Shown here: in pieces, positions 28,501 to 43,386 of the stretch
Layout: each line of letters starts with the position of its first letter
Numbering within the stretch: the stretch's first letter is position 1
NCBI GenBank assembly: GCA_028829895.1
Contig: CM054182.1
Coordinates: forward strand, 38,560,879-38,624,878
DNA length: 64,000 bases
Reading direction: 5' to 3'
Source of the DNA: Sinotaia quadrata
Lineage: Eukaryota > Mollusca > Gastropoda > Architaenioglossa > Viviparidae
Made by a program: the position numbers and the translations under genes
Notes under the pieces: model-generated
What the model saw: the letters and a program-made list of their open reading frames with translations, nothing else
Databases searched by the model: none
Told to the model about the DNA's origin: nothing

Positions 28501-31023
28501 AATTGAGGCAAATGTGTAGGTGACATGGGGGCTCGTTAAAATCGACGTAATTTACGTTTTGACAAAAGACAGTCGCGACACATTTCTTAGAGTAAGTCTG
28601 TCACCTGAAGGGAGAAAATTGTGAGGGCCTGATAACGCTTCGAGACTGATAAGAGTAGGTTCAGTTAGGAGCCGGTTATCTGGACGGGTAACACTTGGGG
28701 TGGGAGACGTAATTAACAACGTGCCCCAGGGCTTGACCTAGTCACTCCCAGACTGCAAAAGACAAAGACCCTGTCGTGGACCTAGTGTATGATTGTAGAC
28801 GGATTGAAAGTGGAGAGGTAATTAATTCATATTTAATATCATCTTCATTAGATAATCATTGACACTAGCAAATCCATTCACATAACTGGAGTCGTCTGGT
28901 AATGTCCTTGGAGTCCATTTCACAGATACAATTTAACAATAGCATAGAAAAGCAATGAAATATTTTTACCAAGACTTCAACATAAAATCTTGAAACTATA
29001 AAAACAGCTAACACTTCCACAAATATTTCCTTTACTTCTGAGAAACCTTAAATATAAAAGTAAGTAATATGCAAATTAACTTACATCAATAATATTTACC
29101 TCATACATAAATAAAATATTCCCATTTTTTAAGAAAGAGATATCAAGATAGTGGAAATCAAGTTCCACAGATGAGGAAAATGTTTCACAAAATGCCAAAT
29201 TTATGAAGTTAGTTACTTTACTTGTGAACAAAACAAACTGATAAAAATTTATAGCAGAAACAAAAGGTAATTTAACAAAATGGAAACAATTGGTCAGAAT
29301 ATATATATACCAGAAGGCTTATAAGTAAAAGTATGTATAAATGAAAGAAGATGAAATTGAGAATTAAAAACAAAAACAAGAAGAGAAACCAAACAGAAGA
29401 ATATAATACTAACTGTTCATATTTTTTAAATAAAATTTCATTTCAATTTATAAGATTATATAATACTTATTTAATAATACTTATACTATTTAATCATATG
29501 TATATTTTAAAAATATTTAAATAATTTAAAATAAAATCAGAAATGAATTAAAGTAAATTTGTAAATAACATTTAAACACTGGACAATTGATACACCTACC
29601 AAATCTGCATCAGTGATGTTGAGGCGGAAAGGTACATTGAGAGCCGTTGTAGTTTTAATTTCTGTCCCTGCACGGGAGTTTTCCAGGATGTAGCCTTGAA
29701 AGATGCCTGAGTTTGCATTAATCTGAGGAGGAAACTGGTTGGCAGGAGAAACTGTAATGAAAATGATTGCCTCCTCTTGGTATTTGTTGACTGGTGTTTG
29801 CTCAATTGCCTATGGAATAAACAGAATAAATATGAGACATGAACCAGAGAATAGCTCCATCTAAAGTATTAAATATGGAATTATGAATTATTATCTATAA
29901 TTAAAATAATGAAACCATCATAGGAAATTGTAGCCAGATCAATTTAAAACTTATGTACATAATTGTATCTTTAGTTTGCATATATATATACACATTCACA
30001 CTATGTGTGTAGCACACTCAATACAATTTAAATATAGAACAAAAAGGTTCAGTTACAATAAAAGTAATATAAACGTAATGAATACACAATTTGAGTGTAT
30101 TTGTACAATAGCAATACTCACTACAATGACTACTTCAAGACTAGGAACAATGCTACGGAAGACTGGTGTCAGCAGAAATACGTTACACTGATATTCATTT
30201 GTTGTTCCAATCCTTTCTGTTGTCACATTAAAATTATTGTTGTATCCTGATGGCGTAGCTGTAAGTAAATTAATCCGAAAAAGTATATATACATTTTGAA
30301 TTGCATATTTCATCTTAAATTCCATTAATTCCATTGAAATACATTGTGTAGTGCTGTGTTAGTATACATACATTAATAGTTGTTTACCACTCTATGCATT
30401 TATTAATTATAATAGACATTTGTATATTTAGATAGGAAATAGTTTTAGTTTGTATTTTTGTGTGATAGTTTATATTACTTGATGTGTATATTTAATGATT
30501 TATCTGTGTAAGCATGGTTTTTACATAGCATACAAATATAGTTGTTTAAATTTATTTTATATCTTGAAAATTACACATTAATAAAGAGTTATGAATAAAG
30601 AATAATTAAAGTAGTTTCTTTAGACACTAAAATCATATCATAACTCATAGTAGTTTAGAAGTAATTCATATCTAAACCAAAATAAGAAATCTCAGAACAG
30701 ACCATTAGCATTCAACATTTTTTTGTAATGCTTATACTAAACATGAGATTATGGACATTCAAAGTATCAGAGATAACAACAAGAAACCTACTAACTTAAA
30801 AACATGAATTTTACAGATTATTTTTCTTGAGTTGGGGTTCTCTTCTGTATCACAAACTTACAGAAGAGCTTTCTTAGTTTACCTTGGGGACCATCCATTT
30901 AATATATAGGCAAATAATCAGCAATCTTTTACCCTCTCTGCATTGCTGTATAGTGTACTTGTTTTCCTACTCTGTCTCTATAAATAGGTATTTTTGTCTT
31001 AGACCCCACCCTATTAATCATAG

Positions 31024-31110
<87 letters not shown>

Positions 31111-33074
31111 TGTTGAATATATGTGCATATAGTAACATGGTCTTAACTCCCTCTATTCCTTATATATACAAACCTACACAAACATTAAAACTCTTCCTCT
31201 ATCCATTACATACTAAATGAATGGTCAATTTATAATTTTCTAAATTTATGTTTTTATTTTTTAATTACAAACATGGTAAGTTTTCTGTTATTCATGTTTA
31301 TCTATAAAAAGGAAAACTGTAATATTTTATCAACTGGTTTAAGGTATTATGTCTGAATGCTCTTAAAGATATTAACACTAAAGCAAATTTTATGCTAACA
31401 AGAGCAACCAAATAAATAATATAATAAAAGTTAAGGGAAACCGTCATAAACCTTATGATAAAAAACTAACAAATCATTCAAGTACACTGAGATCTGTGCA
31501 CATTAAATATGAATATACATCAAGCACAGCTACAAAAGAGAAAAATGTAGACATCATTTGTATATAACTACTAGGAATCAAAGAATACCTTTGCAAACTG
31601 CAGATGGCAGTAAATAAACTAAAAAATACTTCTAAACTTTAATTTGTAGTTTTATAATGCAAGAAAGACTAACATTTTTATCAAGCTTATCATGTTTTCA
31701 ATGACTGTTTGCTCTATAATAATGACTATATGCACTTACTGTAAGAAATATTACACCATATTGATTCATTGAGTGAATCCCCATCACGAGCTTTGATCAC
31801 AACAGTCTGTGTTGGGTTCCCAGTTATACGAGGGATAGGCAGAAAAGCAAGATTTGTACCCTAAATAAAAGTAATAAACATTATATTTTATATTTATTCT
31901 CATGGAAGGTAATTTAATAAAATAAAATGAACATTTTATGTTTATGACATAAGTATCCAACTCTGTGATATAGAACATTTTCTTATTTCATCCTGAAATA
32001 AAACAAACTCCACACTCACACAGCTCAAATGTAGAAATATCTGTAAAACCCATAATTCATGTGTAAGTCCCTGTTACTATCAATATTTTAACTGGCATAC
32101 TTCCTCTTAAGTGTCAGAGCATCTCCGCTATGCTTGCTACTTATATTGACAAGCATGTTGTACTGCCTGTGCGAAGTGTTCCTAGTGTGTATAAACTTTA
32201 GCTGGTATAAAAAAATTAGGACACATTTGCCTATCCCTATTTCTAAACTTAATTATTATACATTTTGTTAAATATCAATGTGACCTTCAAGTACTGTGCA
32301 TGATGATATTTTTGTAAGTACCAGAGTTAAAATAACAACTCAGGTAAAGAATATGCTAAAACTTGCTCTTGCAATCCAAACCAGTTCTAAGTGGATGAGT
32401 AGTTTTCTGACTAATAGTCTCAAACTTGCTCATAACAATTTCATCCAATGGGAATACTCTGACACTTACTTTGTTGAAGAAAGTTCTATATTCTAATCAC
32501 TTTGATTCTGATTAACTCAGGTCCAGTCATAAAGGAGATCTTTAGCTTATGAAAGGAGCATGCCTTTTTTCCTTTTGATGCTTTGATGCTTGAGGTTTTG
32601 TAAATTTGTATCCGCTCCAAACTACACTGACTACTCTACTTTACCAGAGATCATGTTGGTGTGTGTATCCAGTGTTGTAGAACTTATCAATAAACGTGTT
32701 GCTGTTAGTTGATACCTATGAATTCCATTCAAGAGCCAATACTACAAAATTGAAGCTTGAGTTTGGTCTCAAGAATCCATGAAGTATTGTAAACATTCCT
32801 CATGGTGTGCTGAAACGTAAAGGAAGTTCAGGATGATTCTTCAAGGAGTGCTTGTGAGCACATTGAAGATTCTGGAACAGTTGTGTAATGTATCTAGAAG
32901 AGGTACATTGGACCATCCTCTAATAAGAAGGAAAGTGACTTGTTGCAAACCATGTGATTGTAAACATGAGCTAGTGAAAGCTGTCATCATTGAAAAAGCT
33001 TATGTAATTGACTAAATATTATCTCTCTAAAACTCCACTATCATTTCTATGATGAAACTATATCTATGAACTTG

Positions 33075-33113
<39 letters not shown>

Positions 33114-35335
33114 GACTGCTGATGTCTATGCTAGGATAAACTGAATGAGTGTCTGAGTGTCTAACGTTTAATCAGAAATTGTTGTGAATTGAAAAAACAT
33201 TGGTGCTAATTGATTATATTCATATGTTGTATTTTTGATTGCTGATTTAATAAATTTATTGCCCTTCTTACAGATATTGATACAGTATGCTGGAGATATA
33301 GTAGATGGGGGCTCACTAAATATAGATTATAAAATAGATTTATGTTCTCCTTTAAGAAATTTCCACCTAAGAAGTAATGTGTGGCAGTAAAACATCTGTC
33401 TTAATATTGTGGAAGTGAGAGAACTTCACTACATCTGTATATCTTCCAAGTGAGAGATGAGTGGTGTCTGTTGGGAGAATTATTATTAAACATAAATTAA
33501 GATTTCTCCATCACATATTAGCAGATCAGACTCCCTTCCCTTACTTTTGTTTCTAATGGTGTAATACAGTAATATTGTATTAAAGATTAGTCAGAGTACA
33601 GTGTGTGCTAAGGTATATACTTTTATAATTATATACTGTGTGATGTACTTTTTAGATATATTAGAAGTTCATATATTTAGAAAAGATATTATTTATATTT
33701 TTAATTGATGTATTTTTATGTGATGACAAATGGTATTTTATTATTTATGTGTGTGGGAATGTTTTTCTTTTAGCATGCCAACAGATTTTATTTTATTTTA
33801 GGTCTAATCTTTTACAGTAAAGAGTTGTGCTTTAGAGCATAATTAATCATTGTAGTTTCATTATACACTTGATTCTTTACATAACTCTTAGGCATTTAGC
33901 TGTAATTGATATTTGAAAGCAAGTAAGGAAATAGAAATTATTTTTAGCAGCAATTTTATCTGTATTGTCTCGCTTGTGTAAATGAGCATATGTTGATGGC
34001 CACTCTTTCATGATTATAATTAGCATGCTAGGCTGTGTGTAGGGATATCACAACAGAACAAGAAGTGAAAATGACAAGCAAACAATAAATCATGTAGGGA
34101 AATCTTTGGACTCCTAGATCTTAAAGCTGATAGTTAGGGTGAATAGTTTAGGTTAGGTTGTAAATGGACTTAGGTTTTAGTTCAAACATAGTTTTGTAGA
34201 AAAATAAGAATATAGTGTGGAAGTTAGAAGGGAATAGAGAGATGGAGCAGCTCTAGAAAACATTTTGCTGGGTTGCCTCTTGAGCTTTTATGCATTATAA
34301 AAGATATGCATTTTATGTAATATACCATGGACTTTGCCATTTACTGTTTGACTTGGTGACTCTGTACAAATGGTGCTGCATGCAGAAGACAAGAAGATAA
34401 CACTCAACAGGACTCACTTGTTGCATCTAGCCATCCATACTGCTACCCCACCCAAATCCCTTTTACACACCATATGATGCACTTATAAAACATTAAAACC
34501 TATTTACAAGCAAAGACAATCCAAATGCTGCAAGTTCTGTCACAGTTGAAAGAACATATCATTGTTTAAAGGGTGGCACCAATAAATCATTCCTTGTTTT
34601 CTTCCATGCAGTGAAACACCAATATATATACAAAACACACTCTCTCTACTGAGATGCAAAAGCAAGAAATGCTTTATTGATTTTTGAAATGGGTTTGACA
34701 GACAATGTTTAGATTTCTAGGCTTTAATTATTTTAAGTAATGAACAAGATTGCTATACATACTGAAGTTCCTGATACGATAGTAGCATCATACTGTGGAC
34801 TGATACACGATTTTAATGAACTTTTCAGACAGGAAGGATAGATGAACACTGGACCCAAGTCATCTCCATCTGTAATGGTGATATTGAGGTATGCCCAGTT
34901 TGATTTAGGTGCAAATTCTGTTGATTTGTCCTGTAAAAAGTTGATAACAGTGAATTTATATATATATATATATCTATATCTATACATACAATACAGTTCA
35001 ATACATACAGATGATACATTCAAGCTTTCTGATAAAAGATTAAAACATTTGGCATTTCCGTCATATCATATACACACAAGAAAGTTCAATAACCCATACA
35101 AATGATACATTCACATCTTTCTGATGAAAGATTAACACTTCTGGCATTGCTAAACAACTAACATTTCTAATCAAATAAATAATAATCATTATAAACACAT
35201 TCTATAAAAATATTCTTTAGATGGTGTGGTTATATATTACAATTTACAATAATATAAATATTCAGCCTCATCATGAGGAAGTTTGTATTGATATGATATT
35301 TACCTGAAAAGAAAAAAGTGTGTGTGTGTGTTTGT

Positions 35336-35396
<61 letters not shown>

Positions 35397-35414
35397 CGTG
35401 TGTGTGTGTATTTG

Positions 35415-35446
<32 letters not shown>

Positions 35447-35460
35447 CGTGTGTGTGTGTA

Positions 35461-35526
<66 letters not shown>

Positions 35527-38500
35527 TTAAAGCTGTCTGTAAACTGTTAAATTTGGTATTAGAAAAAAACAAGTGAAGAAAAGTCTAGCTCATGTACCAG
35601 TCTGTCCCTTCACTCTAGAAACAACATGGTAAATGTATGGCAAAGTATTCTGGATAAAAATATAATCAAGATTAGTTTCTGTGTTTCTTATATAGTTAAG
35701 ATATGTATATACAGCAAATTAATATGTTTTGCTCCTTTTTCACATCTATAAAGGATAAATTATGACCAAATTCAGTTCAGAAACATCTAAGTCTAAACAT
35801 AAACTTACAGCAGATATCAAGTCAATTGGAATTGGCTAATGAGGCATTAACTGTAATTGCTGTATGTGTTTAATATTTGCATTGGTCAGCTATGATATGT
35901 GAGAATGTGTTGATTGAGTTTTTTTTATTTTAATGATGAAATTCATTAATTAATAGTTATAATTCATTAGCACTAGTCTAACTTATTGATATTCTGAAGA
36001 ATTTAAATGTTACTTATAAAAGTTATGAAATAAGGTTACAATAATAAATAACATCCTAGAAGTATTGTTGAGGAGGTGATGAGTGTGTTCACTCATTCAC
36101 TAATTAGTTGAATCCTTGTTGAGTGTGTAATAGGTCATACTAGTTTATTGCTTAACTAGGATATTAATTTGATGTGTATTTATATTTATGTTAAGCATTG
36201 AATGAGTAGATGATATTCAAGATTTTTAATCATCTAAAGTGTAAAAAATATGCACCATTTCATTCAAACAGATGGATAATTGTAACTGTTGCTGTTTGTG
36301 TTTATGTCTATCAATAAAAGTAAATAGAAATTTTAAGCTGTATTCTTAAGAGCTTGAGTGATTAAAATTAAGAGATGGTTCACTTTCAAAACTGAGAGCT
36401 GAGGAGTTACCCATCCCCAATCTCACCCTCATTGCTTTTAGTGACACAATTAAAGAATTGCTTTTACATTCAACTATAAAATTCTGTACAGTTCTAAAAT
36501 TAGAGAATTTACATTCTGCAAGTTAATTATACAAGTAATTTCAGTTATGCAAGATAACAAAGAATAAATGAGGAAAGATACTAAATGAGGATATTTTTTC
36601 TAAATTTTATTATGTTACATTTTACAAACTTCTTTTGAATAGATTTTATTTATTAATATCTTTTCCACAAAAACTTGTTTAATCACAAATCCCACCGCCA
36701 TGAAGCACCAAAGCTAAAGAAACACAAACTGAGACGGACGAGAAGACAACGAAAGAAACACAGACGACAAAACACTGCGAAAATAAGAAAACAAAGAAGA
36801 CAACACCCACGACTGCCCACACGCAAACGGAAAAAAATTAGGCGTCTACTAAGGACACTCAAACAAGGACAGAGACAAAAGACAAGGAGACAAAAACAGA
36901 GCCTACATCAAGAAAAGATGCCAATAGTAATACAGACAACGTCAGCGAAAAAAATCAAACATTCGCCGCCACGACGCAGACAGAAAGAGAAAAAAAAAAA
37001 ACCACCCTCCTAAGTGGATCAGAGTACAGCAAAAATTAGAAAAAAGAAACCGGGAATATTACGAACACAACCACAACGACAGAGACCGGTTGCCAACCGC
37101 TGAATTCTTATGGTGGTTGTTCAACACCTACAACCAACTACACCAGCTGCCAAGGCACCCTGGACGTCCCCAGAACGGAAACCGATGGCGGACTAAATAC
37201 AGCGAAACAACACACCACAGAGGGACACGGTATTAAATATAGTTTTCATTCATTCATTTCTGGTTTTTTTTTCCTCGAGTACGACTACATCACAGGGGAA
37301 GAAATCGCCAGTCTGAAACTCGGTGAGAGGTCCCTTGTGCTCTGGAGAAGTACACACGGACCAGTCAGCCACGGACAGACACTGGCAATCACTGGATTTT
37401 TTTTTTTTAATTTTTTTTTAAAATTTAAAAAAAAAATTATTTATTCTTTTTTCCAGCGCCACCAAAAAACACCAACAGCGCTGGAGTGGCTCTGAAAAGA
37501 GGACTAAGACAGACTCTAACTTTAAAAAAAAAAAAAATTTTTAATTTACAAAAGAAAAAAATTTGTACATCGCACAAACGTCTAAAAATCATCCAAAGCA
37601 TAACAATGATGAACACGACGGCATGCCCGCACCCTGGAAAAAAGTGAAGGATGCGAAGCCCTGGTGGAGCGCCTCCAAAGGTGAGAACATCTCTGATGAA
37701 AGCCTTAAACCACGCTCAACCAGGAGTGAAGTTAACGTGACAACAACAACAACTTGTTTAATCTTTTCTAAATTAACAAACTTTATTTTATAAATTACAG
37801 ATCTACCATAATGAAAAGTCCATATCTATCATACAAGCAAATGTTCACAACTAGAGGTCTATTATGACATATAAGAAGCATTCACAGTTGTCTAAGCCAG
37901 TGATCCCCAACATTTGTGGTCAAGAGACCATTCAGAAGTGTGAGGCAAGTACCAAACAATTTTTAAAGCTTATTTTGTACTGGACATTAAATAATATGCA
38001 AAACATATTTAGTAATGCATAGCATATGTATCTACAACATTAAAGAGACAATTTTACATGTAAAAGTTTTCTTTAAATTATTCAGCAATTACTTTCACTA
38101 TTAGTATCTGAATTTGCTCTTTTTGAATCTACATGGAAGATAAATAAATAGTTTTACAAAATAAATATCACAAACAGTTTCATCTTATTTATTTTTTAAA
38201 AGTATAATACTGTTGAAATAGTGGCCAAAATATTCTTATTATTCCTACTTTAACAAAGATAGCCAGTATGGCTATATTCTTTATATTATTATTTCTAAGT
38301 GGATAACTGGTGGTGAAGGATTAACTACCACATATACCATTTTCTTCATACTTGGGAAATGTAGAAGAGACTCTGTCTTCATAATATATGACATCCACAA
38401 GGCCAGTTTTGCTTTGAATCTAAAATAAGTGACGAGAGGCTGATTAATAGACAGAGACAAGACCCCAAGAAGACTCATTACTTTACACGTATCTCTTCTG

Positions 38501-41500
38501 GGGCTGCAAGAAAATGGATTTTGTAAAGCAAGAGAGTGATTTTAGTGAAATGGCAGTGGCATTCCTCATATGGCATGTCTGTTGAAAGTGACTGAGGCTC
38601 AAACTGTTTCCAGAGTGTGGACCACTGTACCAGGTTGCTGCAGCTAACTCACAGTCACAGGAATACCACAGGATATTCCAAAATTTCACAATTAGTATGT
38701 GTTTTCTCACTTCAGGCTCCTTTGAAAAAATCCTGATACACTAAAGAATGTATTTCATTTTGTACAGTGGTATCCCTTTATTCATATAAAAGCAGGCCTT
38801 GTCAAATGGCTGGATGAGGCATTGTGTGGTATACCCAGGGTGATTGTTCAATGGCAGCAGAGCTCTGGCAACAGAATGTTTATAGAGGTGAAGGGGAAAG
38901 GTTTTGAATGGTGGAAGTGACCTTCTAATATTTTAGTTGTTTAATATAGTTAGAGCACTTAGCTCTTAGGCTGGTTTACTTTGCAGGCGGCTGCTGAATA
39001 TTTCACATGTGAACTTTTTGTAAAAGACATTTCACCCTAGGACTTTTGGTAAATCAGGTCTTTTTGATGGGTGGACATTTGGCAAATCAGGTCTTATGCA
39101 CACTTGGTAGATGATTTGTTGAGTAAATATAAAGTTTAAACTGAGATATTTTGGACTATAAGCGATGTTCCCAAACAGATAATCCGACTGCTCAAATGGC
39201 AGATGATAATAGTTTTACTGGATCATGTAAATATATGTAAATATAAAATATGCCAAAGTTTGTCACACTCTCCCACCCACAGACTTCTCATCCAGTATCT
39301 TCCATAAGCACCACACAAATGATCTATTGTTCATCAGGCAAGTATTAAGTGGTCATCTGTGTTACGTTTCCAGTATTTGTTTATAGACCCTGCCCTAGAA
39401 TAATCAAGGACTTTAAATATAATTAATTCCTTCTCTCATATCCTATGCAGACTGGTTGCTCAATCAACACTAGTTAAAAGTGTGTCTTGTAGTACAGACG
39501 ACAATTTTACAAACTGATAAACTGCGAACTTTAGCTAGATTGAAAACCGTTAAATTCCTCTAAATTAATATGCATTCGTTAATTTCATTCAGCTCATCCG
39601 CCCCCATTCAATCTAAGAAAATCTATAGGTCTATTATGCATAAAAATTAACTACTAAGAGGGTTTAACAAAGAAAATAAGATTTAATAAAGTTTTAACAA
39701 GTTAACAATAATCAAATACGAGCGCGAATAGTCTATTTCTCGATTCTTTGCATGTACATGCTTATTGTCTTTAACCAACGAATAGCCAATTGATTGTCTT
39801 ATGATATTTGAATGTACACTGAGGAATACTCAGCTATAATTGTCTGTATCTGCCTGGTCTCTTTATTCAGTCAGCCAGTCTATTTCACAGTCTCACTCTA
39901 GCGACGACGCACGTGGCGCGCAGGAAAAAGGTGTCCCTTTTATGTAGCTAGTGAACTTGAATTTTCAGTGGCGTGGACTCTCGATGTAGAACTCACACTT
40001 AGAGCTCAACCAGTTCGTACCAGACGGAACAAGGCAAAGGCAAAGCCAAGCCCAAGACAAGACAAAGCAAGCCAAAGCCAAGGCAAAGCAAAGCCGACCT
40101 GAAGAAGTAACGTGTTCTAATGTAATTTCAGTTAACACGTTCCTACTAAAGCACGTCCCAGTTAAAATGCGCTGAATTAGAGATTCGACCTCGCGTCGTT
40201 TTACAATTAGATTTAGAAAAATGTAATCGTCTCACGCATGTTTTCATTTAACAGCATGACGTATGAATCATAAAAATAGTTACAACGTTAAATTAATGTT
40301 CATACAAAAGGGGTAATTCAAACCAGCAAAGCGCTTCACAATTTACAATTAAAATTACACGCAATAATTGAATTACATGAGAAATTCATATCGAGCACAG
40401 GCATTCTGGCTCTTAGTGAATTAAAACAATATAAATTAAAGTTACAAATGGAAAAAGAGTTACAATAAATTTATATTCCATAACTTATAGGTTTTTCAGT
40501 CATTTCTCTGGACCGTGCTCAAGCATATATGGAATAATATAATACATAGCACAAATACATACTTAATCAAGATATACAAAATACTATCAGATAAAATGGT
40601 ACCTTTATGAGAAGTCGAAGGTATGATTCTCATCTGCTCGTCGGCTGCCGCATGACCCGAGTTAGCCAGTGGAAATAGCTAATTGTGTTCTCGCAGTAAG
40701 GGAACGGAGGCGTGCACCCATATTTATAGAAAAGCATAAAGCATATCACGTGACTGATCGCGAAGTATGTAGTTGGTTCGAGAACCTGGACAATGGACCT
40801 AAAGTTACATAACATCTTGACCTGTTCTAGAAGCGTCTCGAAAGAGGAGAGCTTTGAACAAAGGGGACAAGGGTTTCAAATCTCAATATTTGAAGTAAAC
40901 AAACAAGTAGGTCACCAAGTCGGACATTTTTATCAGACTGTGACAATCTGTCCTGACACACCAATGTTACTGCTTTTAAGTCAACAAACAAAAGTGCTTC
41001 TATCAGAATACATTGTCTCATACAACGAAAAAAGTCAGACATTTATTCTGAGCATGACATATACTTATGCAACACAACACAACTATCATTATTTGCCATG
41101 TGCATTTCGGACTGTAAAAATTAAATATTTACTCAACACTTCATTGAAGAGATGACTTCAGACTGTAAAATGATAAGGAATCAAATAAACACAATATATT
41201 TACTGAACACATCATCTACATTTAAGTCAACTAAATGGGGAGTTTGTAGACTTAACATGAACATATTACATATGAAAGGATTAGACTTGATTATGGATTT
41301 ATAAATATTTATACAGAACTAATTAAACAAGGAATTTCTTTTAATGTGGCAAAAAATATTAAAAATTCAGTTATGCTTTTTCCCTCGGGCAATGACAGGT
41401 TTATCTGCTAGTTAATTTATAAAAGTATTAATTTAAATAATACTGCCTATCCCCCAAGCCTCACTGGGCAAGCCATCTAACTGTCTGATGTATGACCAAT

Positions 41501-43355
41501 CAAACCAGTTTGTGACTTTATTCAAATCTAATTTGTGAGGTATGGGAGAATTGAATGTGGTACATGACATGGACATCTACAGTCACATTCATTCAAACAG
41601 CTATACATCATTCAGATCACTGATGGGATGAAAATCTTTATCATTTACTGTTAATCAGTATACTCTTGCTTGTATGCACATTACACGAACAAACTTCACT
41701 TGACAAGCAACACTTTCCTGAGAGGATATTGTTCTACTATTGTTGCAGACATCTGATTTGCAAAGAAATTTTGTAAGTAAAATATTTTTTTCAGAACACT
41801 TACTGATAGATATCTGCAATGATAAACTCTCCCAATTTCCCCACCCCCACCTAATTTTTGATGCTTCCTTGTAAGGTTGAATACTTGAGATAACATGGAT
41901 TAGTTTTTCTAACATCAGGGGAGACCATTCACTTTGTTTTGCTTCATCTCTTCAAAGTTACCTGGAACCCTGATGAATGCTTATATGATGTGAATATCAT
42001 AAACCTCTTTTAAATTTTTTATATCTGATAAGTATTGAGAAAAACCATATCTTTATAAAAATTCTTTTACTTATGAGAAAATATGAAATGAAGCAAACTG
42101 ATTACTTACTGTAACTGTCACATTCATTTTGTAGATGGTTAGGGCAGAGTCACCAACCTGAGTCACCATGGCTTCATAATCAAGTTGCTTCTTTATAACA
42201 ACATATGCATTGTCAGGAGAGGGTAGGATAAAGATTCCATTTCCATCAAACTGTGAGAAGAACAAAGCACATTTCCCACTTGAAATAATTAAATAACATA
42301 TAATCAATAGGAGGTCTGGTATTTCAGAAAAGAATATAAAGGGAAGAATGTTAATAATTTGTGGCTATCATCTGATATTTCAGACAAGAATATAAAGGAA
42401 AGACTGTTAATAATTTATGGCTATAACCTGATATTTCAGAAAAGAATAGAAAGGAAAGACTGTTAATAATTTATGCTGTCATTTGATATTTCAGAAAAAA
42501 AAGTATATGTGGAGGAGTAAATTTGCCTATCCCTATTTCTAAACTTAACTGTTAAAAAAATTGTTAAATGTTGAAGTGACCCGACCTTGGGAACTGATTA
42601 TGATGATACTTTTAAGTGTCAGAGTTGGAGTCAATAACTCAGTAAAGAAATTGCTGATGTATTCCTAACCAGTTCCAACTGGATAAGTAGTTTTTCTGTC
42701 TCACATGGTTCATAACAACCTCAACTAATGGGAATGTACCAAAATTTACTTTGTTAAAGAAAGTCTATATTCTAATCACTCTGATTTGAACATAACTCGA
42801 GTCCAATAATATAGTCAATTGTTAGCTTGTAAAGGAGCGTGCATTTTTTCTTTGATGCTTTAGACACACTATACTGTACTCTATGAGTCATGGTGGCATG
42901 TAAATCCAGCATTGTTGTCGAACTTATTAGCTATGTGTTGCTGTATGTTGATTCCTATGAATTTTGTTCAAGAGCCAATATGGCAGAAAATGGTGGCTTG
43001 AATTTGATCTTGAGAATTCATGAAGATTATTTTAAACATTCCTCATGGTGTGTTGAATAGTACACCTGAAGATTCTAAAATATTCCACCTTATGTGCTTG
43101 ATAGCACATATGAATTCCTGGACAATTCTCTACAGTGTGCTTTGCAAGTGCATTAAAGATTCTGGAACAGTTGTGTAGCGTGCGTAGAAGGGGTACATAG
43201 GACCATCTTCTAAATAAGAATGATATTGACTTGTTGCAAACCACAAGATTGTGAACACCTGCTAGTGACAGTGGTCATCATTTATGTACTTTGACTTTGA
43301 TTCTTTCTCTGAAACTCCACTCTCATTTCTGTGATGAATTAAATCCATGAACTTG

Positions 43356-43386
<31 letters not shown>

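Noticed and set aside
35300..35576. Long His/Thr and Cys/Val ORFs on both strands
   Set aside because: They are translations of a (GT)n microsatellite; the same applies at 19.4-19.8, 30.9-31.1 and 50.6-51.0 kb.
36675..37013. 112-codon Lys/Arg/Gln-rich ORF
   Set aside because: It is an out-of-register reading of the A/C-rich retro-insertion and begins inside the target-site duplication.
40775..40795. tRNA-like box B (ggttcgagaacc)
   Set aside because: It is a self-complementary motif with no box A or cloverleaf around it.
40793..41155. 120-codon plus-strand ORF
   Set aside because: No domain, opposite to the gene, and its start overlaps the edge of the LTR-like block.
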